Source: Breoghania sp963678585
GTDB taxonomy: Bacteria; Pseudomonadota; Alphaproteobacteria; Rhizobiales; Stappiaceae
Assembly (NCBI GenBank): GCA_963678585.2
Contig: CAXXGA010000002.1
Location: forward strand, 372,001-436,000
Length of the DNA: 64,000 nucleotides
Reading direction: 5' to 3'
Shown: one piece after another, positions 19,109 to 27,353 of the stretch
Layout of the letters: every line of letters begins with the position of its first letter
Position numbering within the stretch: position 1 is the stretch's first letter
The notes under the pieces: generated by a model
Told to the model about the DNA's origin: nothing
Seen by the model: the letters and a program-made list of their open reading frames with translations, nothing else
Database searches by the model: none
Position numbers and translations under genes: made by a program

Positions 19109-20323
19109 ATGTCCGCCCAATTGCCGGGGCGGAGGAGGGGGCCTTTGGGGGAAGGCCGGATATTGCTTGGGGGGGCTCAATTGACGGTGGATTCCGACCG
19201 GCTCGACCGGATCGTCACCAGGTTTTACGAAGCTGCCATCGACCCGGATTTGTGGCGTCCGGTCGTCAACGATTTCGCGCAGATGATCGGCGCTGTCAGC
19301 ACCCATGTCATGGCCTTCGACACGGCCCGGAACCAGGAGACATTCGGGTTTCTGGAGACCGTCGATCCGGTCGATTACGAAACCTATGTCCACGAATATC
19401 TGCCGCACGATATCCGCGTGCCGCGCATTCGCTCCGCGCCCGTCGGCAAGATCCTGCGCGATCCGGATGTCTGGAGCGAAGAGGAGAAGCTGGCGAGCCC
19501 GATCTTCAACGAGTTCTTCGTTCCCAGCCGGATCTTTTCCATAACCGGCGCGCAACTGGGCATGGAAGGACATATGACCTGGTTCGGCGTCGGGCGGACG
19601 GAAGAGATCCCCTTTTCGGTGCAGGAAGTCAGCGCCATCGCCCGCGTCATGCCCAATATACGTCAGGCGATCCGCATCGGCCTGTCCTTCTGGCATGAGC
19701 GCAACAACGGGCGTGTACTCAGCGATCTGTGGTCGAACGCCGGGCGCGGCGTCGTCATCGTCGCCCCGACCGGTCTCGTCACCCACGTCAACACGGAAGC
19801 CGAGGCGATGCGAGGCGCTGGCGTTTTCCGGTTGAACCGGAACAGGCTCGCCTTCTGCGACAACAGGCTTGCGTATGAATATACGCTCGCCCTTGCGGCG
19901 CTGAACGCGTCCAATCCGCAGGTTTCAACCGGCATGAGACCGGGCGCGGCCTCCGGCATGGCCGGAGCGATGACCGCGCCCGACGGTCAACAGATCGGCG
20001 TGCGCTTCCTGCCCGTGCTGGACGGCGGCGGGGCGAGGGGCTCCATGCTGGTGGTCCTGTTCGTGCCCCTGTCGGGCGAACCTCAGCCCGGGCCTGCGGA
20101 GATCGCCCAGTTCGGCGGGCTCTTCGGCCTGACGGCGAGCGAACAGGGCGTCGTCGGCGCGATTGCCGGAGGCATCGACATGGCCGACCACGCAAGGGCG
20201 CGCGGCATTGCGCTCGATACCGCCCGCAAGCATCTCAAATCGGTTCTGCTGAAGACCGGCAGTCGCAGCCAGAAGGCACTGGTCAGGCTGGTCGAACGCT
20301 TCTGCTTCATGCGCCTGCGCTAG
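19109..20323 (+). CDS. LuxR-family transcriptional regulator
   Basis: A protein of about 404 residues with a C-terminal LuxR/FixJ-type helix-turn-helix (about 335-400; LTASEQGVVGAIAGG, then RGIALDTARKHLKSVLLKT). The N-terminal 330 residues have no recognised sensor; the start DRLDRIVTRFYEAAIDPDLW resembles the undefined N-terminal region of many alphaproteobacterial LuxR proteins. The start is uncertain. ATG 19109 is preceded by no clear ribosome site, whereas TTG 19181, right after GGGGGGCTCAA, gives MTVDSDRLDRIV and may be the real one. No response-regulator receiver domain. The target is unknown. Confidence 0.8.
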   Translation: MSAQLPGRRRGPLGEGRILLGGAQLTVDSDRLDRIVTRFYEAAIDPDLWRPVVNDFAQMIGAVSTHVMAFDTARNQETFGFLETVDPVDYETYVHEYLPHDIRVPRIRSAPVGKILRDPDVWSEEEKLASPIFNEFFVPSRIFSITGAQLGMEGHMTWFGVGRTEEIPFSVQEVSAIARVMPNIRQAIRIGLSFWHERNNGRVLSDLWSNAGRGVVIVAPTGLVTHVNTEAEAMRGAGVFRLNRNRLAFCDNRLAYEYTLALAALNASNPQVSTGMRPGAASGMAGAMTAPDGQQIGVRFLPVLDGGGARGSMLVVLFVPLSGEPQPGPAEIAQFGGLFGLTASEQGVVGAIAGGIDMADHARARGIALDTARKHLKSVLLKTGSRSQKALVRLVERFCFMRLR

Positions 20324-20846
20324 GGGGCAGGCTGAAAATACAAAAGCTGAAAAATAAAGGGCGCTGCTCCAGCCAAAGGCCGGGGCAGCGCCAAGTCGCA
20401 AGTCGCGTGAGTACGAAAGCACTCCAAAACGGACCAGAGTCTCACAAAGGACCGAAAAGGCCCTTAGAATGCCCCGCTTTGAAAGGTCGGGACAGGAGAC
20501 CTTGTCGACGACGACTGCAACGTCCGCCCACTGGGCCCCCCGGTCCAGATTGCCCGCCGCAATAAGGGATCTCGACTGACAATAGGCCGATTGAAATCTC
20601 TCATGGGTCAATCTGCCACCCCCATATGGGGGGTGACGGCGAATTCGGGAGGCCCGGCAGTCGGCTGGGCTGCCATGCCCGGCGGGCGGAGGGGCGCGGC
20701 GGCGCTCACGCTTCTCGCAACTTGTGTGAATTCAGCAAAGCCGACGCTGGCGCAGCCGGGCCTGAATGCCTATTTTCGCTCTCCCATCGGCAGGCCGTCC
20801 GTGAGCGTGGCCTTGCCGCCATAAAGAGCGAGAGCGCGAAGAGTTC
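20324..20846. other. Intergenic region before tex
   Basis: About 520 bases holding a strong hairpin (20360-20392), the 14-base perfect palindrome CCCCCATATGGGGG (20619-20632) and no recognised gene. The hairpin tail suggests a transcript on the minus strand; see findings. Confidence 0.45.
20360..20392 (-). terminator. Hairpin with T-rich tail on the minus strand
   Basis: Stem GGCGCTGCTCC / GGGGCAGCGCC (11 bp including one G-T pair) around an 11-base loop. On the minus strand it is followed by CTTTATTTTTC, the classical intrinsic terminator pattern. On the plus strand, after the LuxR gene, the tail is not T-rich. Confidence 0.6.
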
Positions 20847-23306
20847 ATGTCCGAAGTCCAAACCTCGTCCCCGCATGCCGCCCCCGCAGCGCCCGTCGCT
20901 GTCGCAGCTTCCATCGCCCGGCGCATTGCCGTCGAGATCGGAGCCCGGCCGGAGCAGGTTTCGGCCTCGGTGGACCTGCTGGACGGCGGCGCGACCGTGC
21001 CTTTCGTGGCGCGCTACCGCAAGGAAGTGACCGGCGGGCTCGACGACACCCAGCTTCGCACGCTGGAAGAGCGCCTGATCTATCTGCGCGAACTGGAAGA
21101 ACGCCGCGCCACGATCCTGAAATCGGTCGATGAGCAGGGCAAGCTCACCGAGGCGCTTGCGGGTCAGATCCGCGCCGCCGACACCAAGGCGACGCTGGAA
21201 GATCTCTATCTGCCCTACCGCCCCAAGCGCCGCACCAAGGCGCAGATTGCCCGCGAGGCAGGCCTCGAACCGCTGGCCGATGCGCTGCTGGAAGATCCGA
21301 TGCGCGATCCGCAAGGAGAGGCCGCAGGTTTCATTGATGCCGAAAAGGGCGTGGCGGACGTGAAGGCAGCGCTCGACGGTGCGCGCCAGATCCTGACCGA
21401 GCGCTTTTCCGAAGACGCCGCCCTTGTCGGCAAGCTGCGCGATCACGTGACCCGCACCGGCACGGTCGCCTCGCGCGTCGTCGAAGGCAAGGAGGCGGAA
21501 GGCGCGAAGTTCTCCGACTATTTCGACTACTCGGAAAAATGGGCCGATATCCCGAGCCACCGCGCGCTCGCCCTTTTCCGCGGCCGCAATGAAGGCATTC
21601 TCTCCATCGACCTGAACGCCGAACCCGCCGCCGATGGCGGGCTGTCGCCCGCCGAGGCTATGGTCGCAGGCGCTTTCGGCATCGTCGACAAGGGGCGACC
21701 CGCCGACAGCTGGCTTCTTGAGACCGCGCGCTGGGCCTGGAGGGTCAAGATCGCGCTGCATCTGGATCTCGATCTCATGGGCTCGCTTCGCGAGCGCGCC
21801 GAGGAAGAGGCCATCCGCGTCTTCGCCCGCAACCTGAAGGACCTGCTTCTGGCGGCACCCGCAGGCTCCCGCCCGACGCTCGGCCTCGATCCCGGCATCC
21901 GGACGGGTGTGAAGGTCGCCGTCATCGATGCGACCGGCAAGCTGGTCGATACCGCCACGGTCTACCCCTTTCAGCCGCGAAACGACGTGGAAGGCGCGCT
22001 TGCCGTGCTCGGTGCGCTCTGCCAGAAGCACAAGGTGGAACTGATCGCCATCGGCAACGGCACCGCCAGCCGCGAGACCGACAAGCTGGCGGGCGAACTC
22101 ATCAAGCGCATTCCGGGCGCCAAGCCGACCAAGGTCACCGTGTCGGAGGCAGGCGCGTCCGTCTATTCGGCCTCCGCACTCGCCGCCCGCGAGATGCCCG
22201 ATATCGATGTGTCCTTGCGCGGCGCGGCCTCCATCGCGCGCCGTCTTCAGGATCCGCTGGCGGAACTCGTCAAGATCGAGCCCAAGGCCATCGGCGTCGG
22301 CCAGTACCAGCATGACGTCAACCAGACGCGGCTTGCCCGCGCGCTGGATGCGGTGGTGGAAGATGCGGTGAACGCCGTCGGCGTCGATCTCAACACCGCC
22401 TCCGCCGCTCTCCTGTCGCGCATTTCGGGCCTCAGCGAGAGCCTCGCGCAGGCCGTTGTCGAACAGCGCAACGCCGCAGGCGCGTTCAGGAACCGCAAGG
22501 AACTGCTGAAGGTTTCGCGCCTCGGCCCCAAGGCCTTCGAGCAGTGCGCGGGCTTCCTGCGCATCCCCGATGGCGACAATCCGCTCGATGCCTCCTCCGT
22601 TCACCCGGAAGCCTATCCGGTGGCCGAAAAGATCGTGAAGGCCTGCGGCCGCGACCTGCGCACCCTGATGCGCGAGCCCGGCGCGCTGAAATCGCTCGAC
22701 CCGGCGGAGTTCACCGACGACCATTTCGGCCTGCCGACGGTTCGCGACATCTTCAAGGAACTGGAAAAGCCGGGCCGCGATCCGCGCCCGGAATTCAAGA
22801 CCGCATCTTTCCAGGAAGGCGTCGAGACGCTCTCCGACCTGAAGCCCGGCATGGCGCTGGAAGGTACGGTCACCAACGTCACGAATTTCGGCGCCTTCGT
22901 CGATATCGGTGTTCATCAGGACGGCCTCGTCCACGTCTCGCAGCTGGCCGACCGCTTCGTTCAGGACCCGCATGCGGTGGTCAAGGCGGGCGACATCGTT
23001 CGCGTCACCGTGCTCGACGTCGACATTCCGCGAAAGCGCATCTCGCTTTCCATGAAAAAGGATGTGGGTGCCGCCCGTGAAGCCCACGCGGCACGCGGTG
23101 AAGGGCCTGTGCGCGGTGGCGCCGGGGGTGGCAATCGCGGAGCCGGTCAGCCCCCGCGCGGCGGGGATAAGCCGCGTGGCGGGGGCGGGGACAAGTCCGG
23201 CCGCAGCCCGCGCGGCAAGGGTGGCAACGGTGGGGCTGGCGATGGCGGAAACAGCGCTCTCGCGGCGGCTCTGGCCGAAGCCATGAAGCGCGGTCCCAAG
23301 CGTTAG
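20847..23306 (+). CDS. tex: Tex family RNA-binding transcriptional accessory protein
   Basis: An 819-residue Tex homologue. The order is standard: N-terminal Tex domain with VPFVARYRKEVTGGLD near residue 55, YqgF/RNase H-like core (PTLGLDPGIRTGVKVAVID, about 342), helix-hairpin-helix pair (about 511-575; VGVDLNTASAALLSRISGL) and an S1 domain (about 665-738; GTVTNVTNFGAFVDIGVHQD). The last 80 residues form a Gly/Arg/Lys-rich basic tail (RGGAGGGNRGAG and similar), which probably adds nucleic-acid affinity. Tex binds RNA and affects transcription and translation quality. It is alone in its transcription unit and ends at two hairpins. Confidence 0.96.
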   Translation: MSEVQTSSPHAAPAAPVAVAASIARRIAVEIGARPEQVSASVDLLDGGATVPFVARYRKEVTGGLDDTQLRTLEERLIYLRELEERRATILKSVDEQGKLTEALAGQIRAADTKATLEDLYLPYRPKRRTKAQIAREAGLEPLADALLEDPMRDPQGEAAGFIDAEKGVADVKAALDGARQILTERFSEDAALVGKLRDHVTRTGTVASRVVEGKEAEGAKFSDYFDYSEKWADIPSHRALALFRGRNEGILSIDLNAEPAADGGLSPAEAMVAGAFGIVDKGRPADSWLLETARWAWRVKIALHLDLDLMGSLRERAEEEAIRVFARNLKDLLLAAPAGSRPTLGLDPGIRTGVKVAVIDATGKLVDTATVYPFQPRNDVEGALAVLGALCQKHKVELIAIGNGTASRETDKLAGELIKRIPGAKPTKVTVSEAGASVYSASALAAREMPDIDVSLRGAASIARRLQDPLAELVKIEPKAIGVGQYQHDVNQTRLARALDAVVEDAVNAVGVDLNTASAALLSRISGLSESLAQAVVEQRNAAGAFRNRKELLKVSRLGPKAFEQCAGFLRIPDGDNPLDASSVHPEAYPVAEKIVKACGRDLRTLMREPGALKSLDPAEFTDDHFGLPTVRDIFKELEKPGRDPRPEFKTASFQEGVETLSDLKPGMALEGTVTNVTNFGAFVDIGVHQDGLVHVSQLADRFVQDPHAVVKAGDIVRVTVLDVDIPRKRISLSMKKDVGAAREAHAARGEGPVRGGAGGGNRGAGQPPRGGDKPRGGGGDKSGRSPRGKGGNGGAGDGGNSALAAALAEAMKRGPKR

Positions 23307-23314
23307 GCAGGACG

Positions 23315-23400
23315 TTTGAAGCCCGTGCGGGCCTTCAAAAGAAACGCCAATGAAATCAATGCGGGATTGAAGGCGTTCGAATGATCTTTCGAACGCCTTC
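23315..23400. terminator. Two consecutive hairpins between tex and a convergent transporter gene
   Basis: The first (23315-23339) pairs TTTGAAG-CCCG with CGGG-CTTCAAA, with a one-base bulge and a short loop, and is flanked by A/T. The second (23369-23400) is a perfect 12-bp stem GAAGGCGTTCGA / TCGAACGCCTTC with loop ATGATCTT. Together they separate two convergent genes. Confidence 0.65.
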
Positions 23401-23412
23401 GAAACGCGCGTT

Positions 23413-24339
23413 TCAATCCGTCTTGCGCCCCGAGCGCCAGACATTGACGTAGTTCGAAAAGAACACGATTGCCCCACCGATGAAGACGTAAGGATCGAGC
23501 GCTTCCGAATAGGCGAGCGCGCCGACGAAGGCGATCAGCGGCAGGCGCAGGAAGTCCATCGGCGCGACGACGGAGGCGTCCGCATGGCGGAAGGCGCGCG
23601 CCAGTGAGAAATGCGCGATGAGCCCGCCCAAGCCCACAACGACCACCCAGGGGACGGCTTCCCAGTCCGGCACGATGGGTTGGCCGAGCAGGATCACGCC
23701 CGCCATCACCGCCTGCATCAGCGTCATCCAGAAGACGATGGAAAGCGTCGTTTCCGTGCGCGAAAGCGCCTTGGTGGCCATGATGTTGGTGGCAAAGCAC
23801 ACGGAGGAGGCAAGGGCCGCCATCTCCCCGATGCCGACCTCGGTGACCCCCGGCCGGACCACGATCAGCACCCCGATGAACCCGGCGATGGTCGTGCCGA
23901 TCCGCCACCCGGTGAAGCGTTCGCCCAGAAAGAAAGGGGCTGCCAGCGCGACCCATATGGGCGAGGTGAATTCCAGCGCGAAAAGCTGGGCGAGCGTGAT
24001 GTAGCCGACCGCGAAGAACCACAGGTTCTGACCTGTGAAATGCGCGACGTTGCGCCAGAAATGCGTGCCGATACGCCGGGTTTTCACCTGCTGGAACTTG
24101 CCCGTCACGACCAGCGCCGAGACCACCACCGCAAAGCCGATCAGCGAGCGGTAGAACATGATGGAGAAGGTATCGAGATGGCCCACCAGCTCGCGACCGC
24201 CCACAGCCATCGCGGAAAAGGACAGGAGAGCAAGAGACATCCATGCGGCCGCGAAAAGCGGCTGTCCGGCGTCGGTTGTCCGGGTATCTGAAGTGCGGCT
24301 CAAGCCCGCCGGCCGTGCGGGCGCAGGTGCCTCGCTCAT
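23413..24339 (-). CDS. DMT-superfamily (EamA) transporter
   Basis: A 308-residue inner-membrane protein with about ten hydrophobic segments arranged as two EamA halves. The first half shows FYRSLIGFAVVVSALV and GQNLWFFAVGYITLAQLFALEF, and the repeat half ends with MDFLRLPLIAFVGALAYSEA. These are typical drug/metabolite exporters. The start ATG 24339 has GGGGGGAG about 8 bases upstream on the minus strand. The N-terminal 35 residues are Pro/Ala/Arg rich and likely cytoplasmic. The substrate is unknown. Confidence 0.88.
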   Translation of the reverse strand: MSEAPAPARPAGLSRTSDTRTTDAGQPLFAAAWMSLALLSFSAMAVGGRELVGHLDTFSIMFYRSLIGFAVVVSALVVTGKFQQVKTRRIGTHFWRNVAHFTGQNLWFFAVGYITLAQLFALEFTSPIWVALAAPFFLGERFTGWRIGTTIAGFIGVLIVVRPGVTEVGIGEMAALASSVCFATNIMATKALSRTETTLSIVFWMTLMQAVMAGVILLGQPIVPDWEAVPWVVVVGLGGLIAHFSLARAFRHADASVVAPMDFLRLPLIAFVGALAYSEALDPYVFIGGAIVFFSNYVNVWRSGRKTD

Positions 24340-24549
24340 GCTTTTTCTCCCCCCAAAAAGGCTTGTGATTCAAGTGCCTCGCGGTTCGGCCGGTTATGAG
24401 TCCCGGTCGTTGTGCCCCAGAGGCAGATTTTGAAAATATTGCGTTTATCGGAGAACGTCAGTGACGTCGAGCCGAAGAGATGAAACGAGAAATGGTGCCC
24501 GGGCGTTGCAAGTCAAATGTTATTCGTGAAGAATGACATGGAAACAAAT

Positions 24550-24570
24550 ATAGATAATTGACATATCTAT
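24550..24570. promoter_or_regulatory. Inverted repeat in divergent promoter region
   Basis: ATAGATA-ATTGACA-TATCTAT: a 7-7-7 perfect dyad, extendable by A/T on both sides with one mismatch, 33 bases before the start of the small exported protein. The spacer contains TTGACA, so a repressor bound here would cover a -35 element. No consensus -10 is seen at the right distance. Confidence 0.45.
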
Positions 24571-24603
24571 TTTTGATCGGAAAGACGTTTGCTGGGGGTG
24601 GTC

Positions 24604-25002
24604 ATGCGTCACATATTATTTGTTTTTCTGCTGTTTTCCTTCGGTATGGTGCCTGCCGCTGCCGAAAATGTCTCCAAAAAAGTCAGGGCTGGCCGAACGA
24701 CGACGGTTTATTCGGTGGGCTGGTACAGCAGTCGCACCTGCCGTCCCGTGGCCTTGCCGGACCTGAAGATCCGCAAGAAGCCGAAGCAAGGCAATCTCAA
24801 GTTCGTGAAATTCACCGGCCGGATCGGTGCCAAGGGCGGTCACTGCGAAGGCAAGCCGGTGCCGGCCATCGCGGTGCGTTACACGCCGTCGCGCGGCTAT
24901 CGCGGGAACGACAGGTTTTCAGTGTCTTATCGCCGCTTCGTCTATACGAACACGCAGCATCAGACGGTTTCGTCGGTCAATTTCGACGTCGATGTGAAAT
25001 AG
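24604..25002 (+). CDS. Small exported protein with Ig/cadherin-like repeat pattern
   Basis: A 132-residue protein with a clear Sec signal peptide (MRHILFVFLLFSFGMVPAAA, cleavage before EN). The mature part contains one motif like those of bacterial Ig-like/cadherin modules: KPKQGNLKFVKFTGRIG, then VRYTPSRGYRGNDRFSVSYR. Two Cys residues (in SSRTCRP and GGHCEG) could form a disulfide. ATG 24604 follows CTGGGGGTGGTC. No neighbour suggests a role. It is probably periplasmic or surface-bound; function unknown. Confidence 0.72.
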   Translation: MRHILFVFLLFSFGMVPAAAENVSKKVRAGRTTTVYSVGWYSSRTCRPVALPDLKIRKKPKQGNLKFVKFTGRIGAKGGHCEGKPVPAIAVRYTPSRGYRGNDRFSVSYRRFVYTNTQHQTVSSVNFDVDVK

Positions 25003-25081
25003 GTCGTTGGCTGGCCTGCCCTGTTGATCCGCTGCGCAAACGCATTGACCCGCGTGGCGTGGCGGCCTATCGCATTGCGTC

Positions 25082-25969
25082 ATGAACCACATCACGAAGA
25101 TTGCGCTCGGCAGCGTCCTCGTCGGACTGACTGTGCTGGCCCTCAAATTCGCGGCCTTCTGGCTGACCGGGTCGGTGGCGCTCTATTCGGATGCGGTGGA
25201 GTCCATCGTCAACGTGGCTGCGGCCATGGCCGCTTTCCTCGCGGTGCGCTACGCGGCCAAGCCTGCCGACCAGAACCACCCCTACGGCCACCACAAGGCG
25301 GAATATCTCGCCGCGGTGCTGGAAGGCGTGCTGATCGTGCTGGCGGCCATCGCCATTCTCTATGAGGCGTGGCACGCCTTCCTCACGCCACGGATCCTCG
25401 ACGCGCCGGTGATGGGCCTGGCCGTCAACGGCATTGCGGGCGTCCTGAATTTCGCCTGGGCGCGCTATCTGATTGCCTCCGGCAGGCGGTATCGCTCGCC
25501 TGCCCTCGATGCCGATGGCCGACACCTCATGACGGATGTCTGGTCCTCCGTCGGCGTGATTGGGGGCGTGGCGCTGGCGGCATGGAGCGGCTGGCTGATC
25601 CTCGATCCGCTGCTGGCGGCCATCGTTGCCTTCAATGTGTTGTGGTCGGGCTGGGGGCTGGTGCGCGAATCCGTCGGCGGGCTGATGGACGAGGCCCCCG
25701 GGCCCGATATCCGCGAACAGATCCGGAATGTCATTTCCCAGCATGCCGACGGCGCTCTTGAGGCCCATGACCTGCGCACCCGGCGCGCGGGTCAGAAGAC
25801 CTTCACCGAGTTCCACCTCGTGGTGCCCGGCTCCATGACCGTGGCCGACGCGCACGAGATCTGCGACCGCATCGAGGAAGCGCTGCGCGAGGACGTGCCG
25901 GGCTCCATCATCACCATTCACGTGGAGCCGGAAGAAAAGGCCAAGCATTCCGGCGTGATCGTGGTCTAG
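25082..25969 (+). CDS. Cation diffusion facilitator (CDF) metal transporter
   Basis: A 295-residue proton-coupled metal exporter of the inner membrane. Six hydrophobic segments precede a cytoplasmic C-terminal domain (about 205-290). Metal-site motifs are visible: LYSDAVESIVNV in helix 2, HPYGHHKAEY after it, and HLMTDVWSS in helix 5. The C-terminal domain has EFHLVVPGSMTVADAHEICDRIE and ends in IHVEPEEKAKH, usual for the family. The likely substrate is zinc, iron or manganese, but the motifs do not settle which. It is a single gene, followed by a palindromic repeat. Confidence 0.92.
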   Translation: MNHITKIALGSVLVGLTVLALKFAAFWLTGSVALYSDAVESIVNVAAAMAAFLAVRYAAKPADQNHPYGHHKAEYLAAVLEGVLIVLAAIAILYEAWHAFLTPRILDAPVMGLAVNGIAGVLNFAWARYLIASGRRYRSPALDADGRHLMTDVWSSVGVIGGVALAAWSGWLILDPLLAAIVAFNVLWSGWGLVRESVGGLMDEAPGPDIREQIRNVISQHADGALEAHDLRTRRAGQKTFTEFHLVVPGSMTVADAHEICDRIEEALREDVPGSIITIHVEPEEKAKHSGVIVV

Positions 25970-26037
25970 AACGCCAACTGGCGGTTTGTGTTCCCGCTCG
26001 CGCGCGGGGCGTGATGTGGCCCGTCCTGTGAGATGTG

Positions 26038-26186
26038 GCCCATCCTTCGAGACGCGGTCTGGCGACCGCTCCTCAGGATGACGTTCTGTATGTGGTTGGC
26101 GGCTGAAAAGGCCATCACCGCGGGCCAACCCCACCCACAACGTCATCCTGAGGAGCCGGCGTCAGCAGGCGTCTCGAAGGATGGGC
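26038..26186. repeat. Large interspersed palindromic element, copy 1
   Basis: Two 48-base arms in inverted orientation (26038-26085 and 26139-26186) separated by 53 bases. Their outer parts read CCATCCTTCGAGACGC and GCTCCTCAGGATGACGTT on the left, and the reverse complement on the right. Each arm also contains its own small hairpin, with a different tip. A second copy lies at 51658-51834. Elements of this type are common between genes in Rhizobiales (established from memory). Confidence 0.85.
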
Positions 26187-26321
26187 ATCCGGCCCGGCCT
26201 CTCGGCGCCCCGGATGACGGAACCCTGTTGCCGTCCACCTTTCAACGCTCTACAGACGATGAGAGGGATGACGCGGCCCCGGCGGCATATGTGAATCGGG
26301 GGCCTCAGGAGGGAAAGCCGG

Positions 26322-27350
26322 TTGCGCACCGTTTGGCAGAATCTGAGCCGGATCGCCCGTGCCAGTCGCGCGATCCCGACAACGGATCTCTATTTCGCCA
26401 ATGCCTGCCGCGACTGGCTTCGCCCGGCCAAGGGTCGCCGGACCCCGCCGATCCGACGCATCGGGGCGAACAGCTTCCTGCACGGCGATCAGGCGGTCGT
26501 CTGCCGCCGCGACACCCCTCGCGTCATCGCCGCCATTCTCGACGATCCGAGCCTCAAACTCACCTATGTCATCGATGACGATCTGGACGCCGCCGACATC
26601 GACGCGACCCTTCCCGGCGACTACCGCGCCCGGCTGAAGCGCCTGCGCGAAGGCCAGTACCGCGCGGTTCTGGATCGCGCTCGAACCATCGTCGTGCCGA
26701 CGCAGCACCTAGCCGACAAGTTCGCCGCCACCCACGAAACGGCCATGCTCGGCCCTGTCTGGGCGGGGCTGCCTGCGGATGAGGCTCATTTCTCCAAGCT
26801 GTCGCGCGGCGGTCAGACCCACATCGCCTATCTGGGCTCCGTCACCCACGGGGCCGACCGGGCCTTCGTCTCGCGCGTTCTGGAAGGCGTGCTGGCGACG
26901 CGCGACGACGTCGTCGTCACCATGATCGCGCGGAAAAAGCTCGGCACATCGCTCGACGGTCATCCCCGGCTGCGCCTGCGCCGACCGCTGCCATGGTCGC
27001 TCCACCGCGCCCGCCATGCGCGCATGCGCTTCCATCTGGCGCTCTATCCCATGCTCGATACGCCCTTCAATCAGGGGCGTTCGGTCAACAAGGTGATCGA
27101 ACACGCGATGCTGGGCGCGGTCGGGCTTTATAGTGCGGACTGGGTTTTCGCCGACAGGATCAGGCACGGCGAGACGGGCCTCCTGCTTGAAAACGACGAG
27201 GCAGCCTGGGTAACGGCGATCCTGAACGCACTGGATGACCCCGCCGCCTTACGCGCCATGCAGGCGGGCGCGCGCGCCGAGGCTGCAATCCTGAACGATC
27301 CCGCGCCCCAGCGCGCCTTCTGGGCAAGACAGCTTGGCCTTGAAACCTGA
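26322..27350 (+). CDS. Glycosyltransferase family protein
   Basis: A 342-residue soluble GT-B-like glycosyltransferase. The donor-binding C-terminal half is clearest: HIAYLGSVTHGADRAFVSRV, FHLALYPMLDTPFNQGRS, NKVIEHAMLGAVGLYSAD and GETGLLLENDEAAW. The N-terminal half has YVIDDDLDAADID and RTIVVPTQHLADKF. The TTG start at 26322 is supported by CAGGAGGG at the right distance. Its stop lies 3 bases from the convergent rfbD stop, inside the small palindrome CCTGAGCCTCAGG. It most likely takes part in the same glycan pathway as the rhamnose operon, although it is transcribed in the opposite direction. Confidence 0.8.
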   Translation: MRTVWQNLSRIARASRAIPTTDLYFANACRDWLRPAKGRRTPPIRRIGANSFLHGDQAVVCRRDTPRVIAAILDDPSLKLTYVIDDDLDAADIDATLPGDYRARLKRLREGQYRAVLDRARTIVVPTQHLADKFAATHETAMLGPVWAGLPADEAHFSKLSRGGQTHIAYLGSVTHGADRAFVSRVLEGVLATRDDVVVTMIARKKLGTSLDGHPRLRLRRPLPWSLHRARHARMRFHLALYPMLDTPFNQGRSVNKVIEHAMLGAVGLYSADWVFADRIRHGETGLLLENDEAAWVTAILNALDDPAALRAMQAGARAEAAILNDPAPQRAFWARQLGLET

Positions 27351-27353
27351 GCC

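Noticed and set aside
20706..23477. A 923-codon open frame on the minus strand antisense to tex
   Set aside because: It mirrors the high-GC third-position bias of tex, has no family motif, and the plus-strand protein is a full-length, well-conserved Tex.
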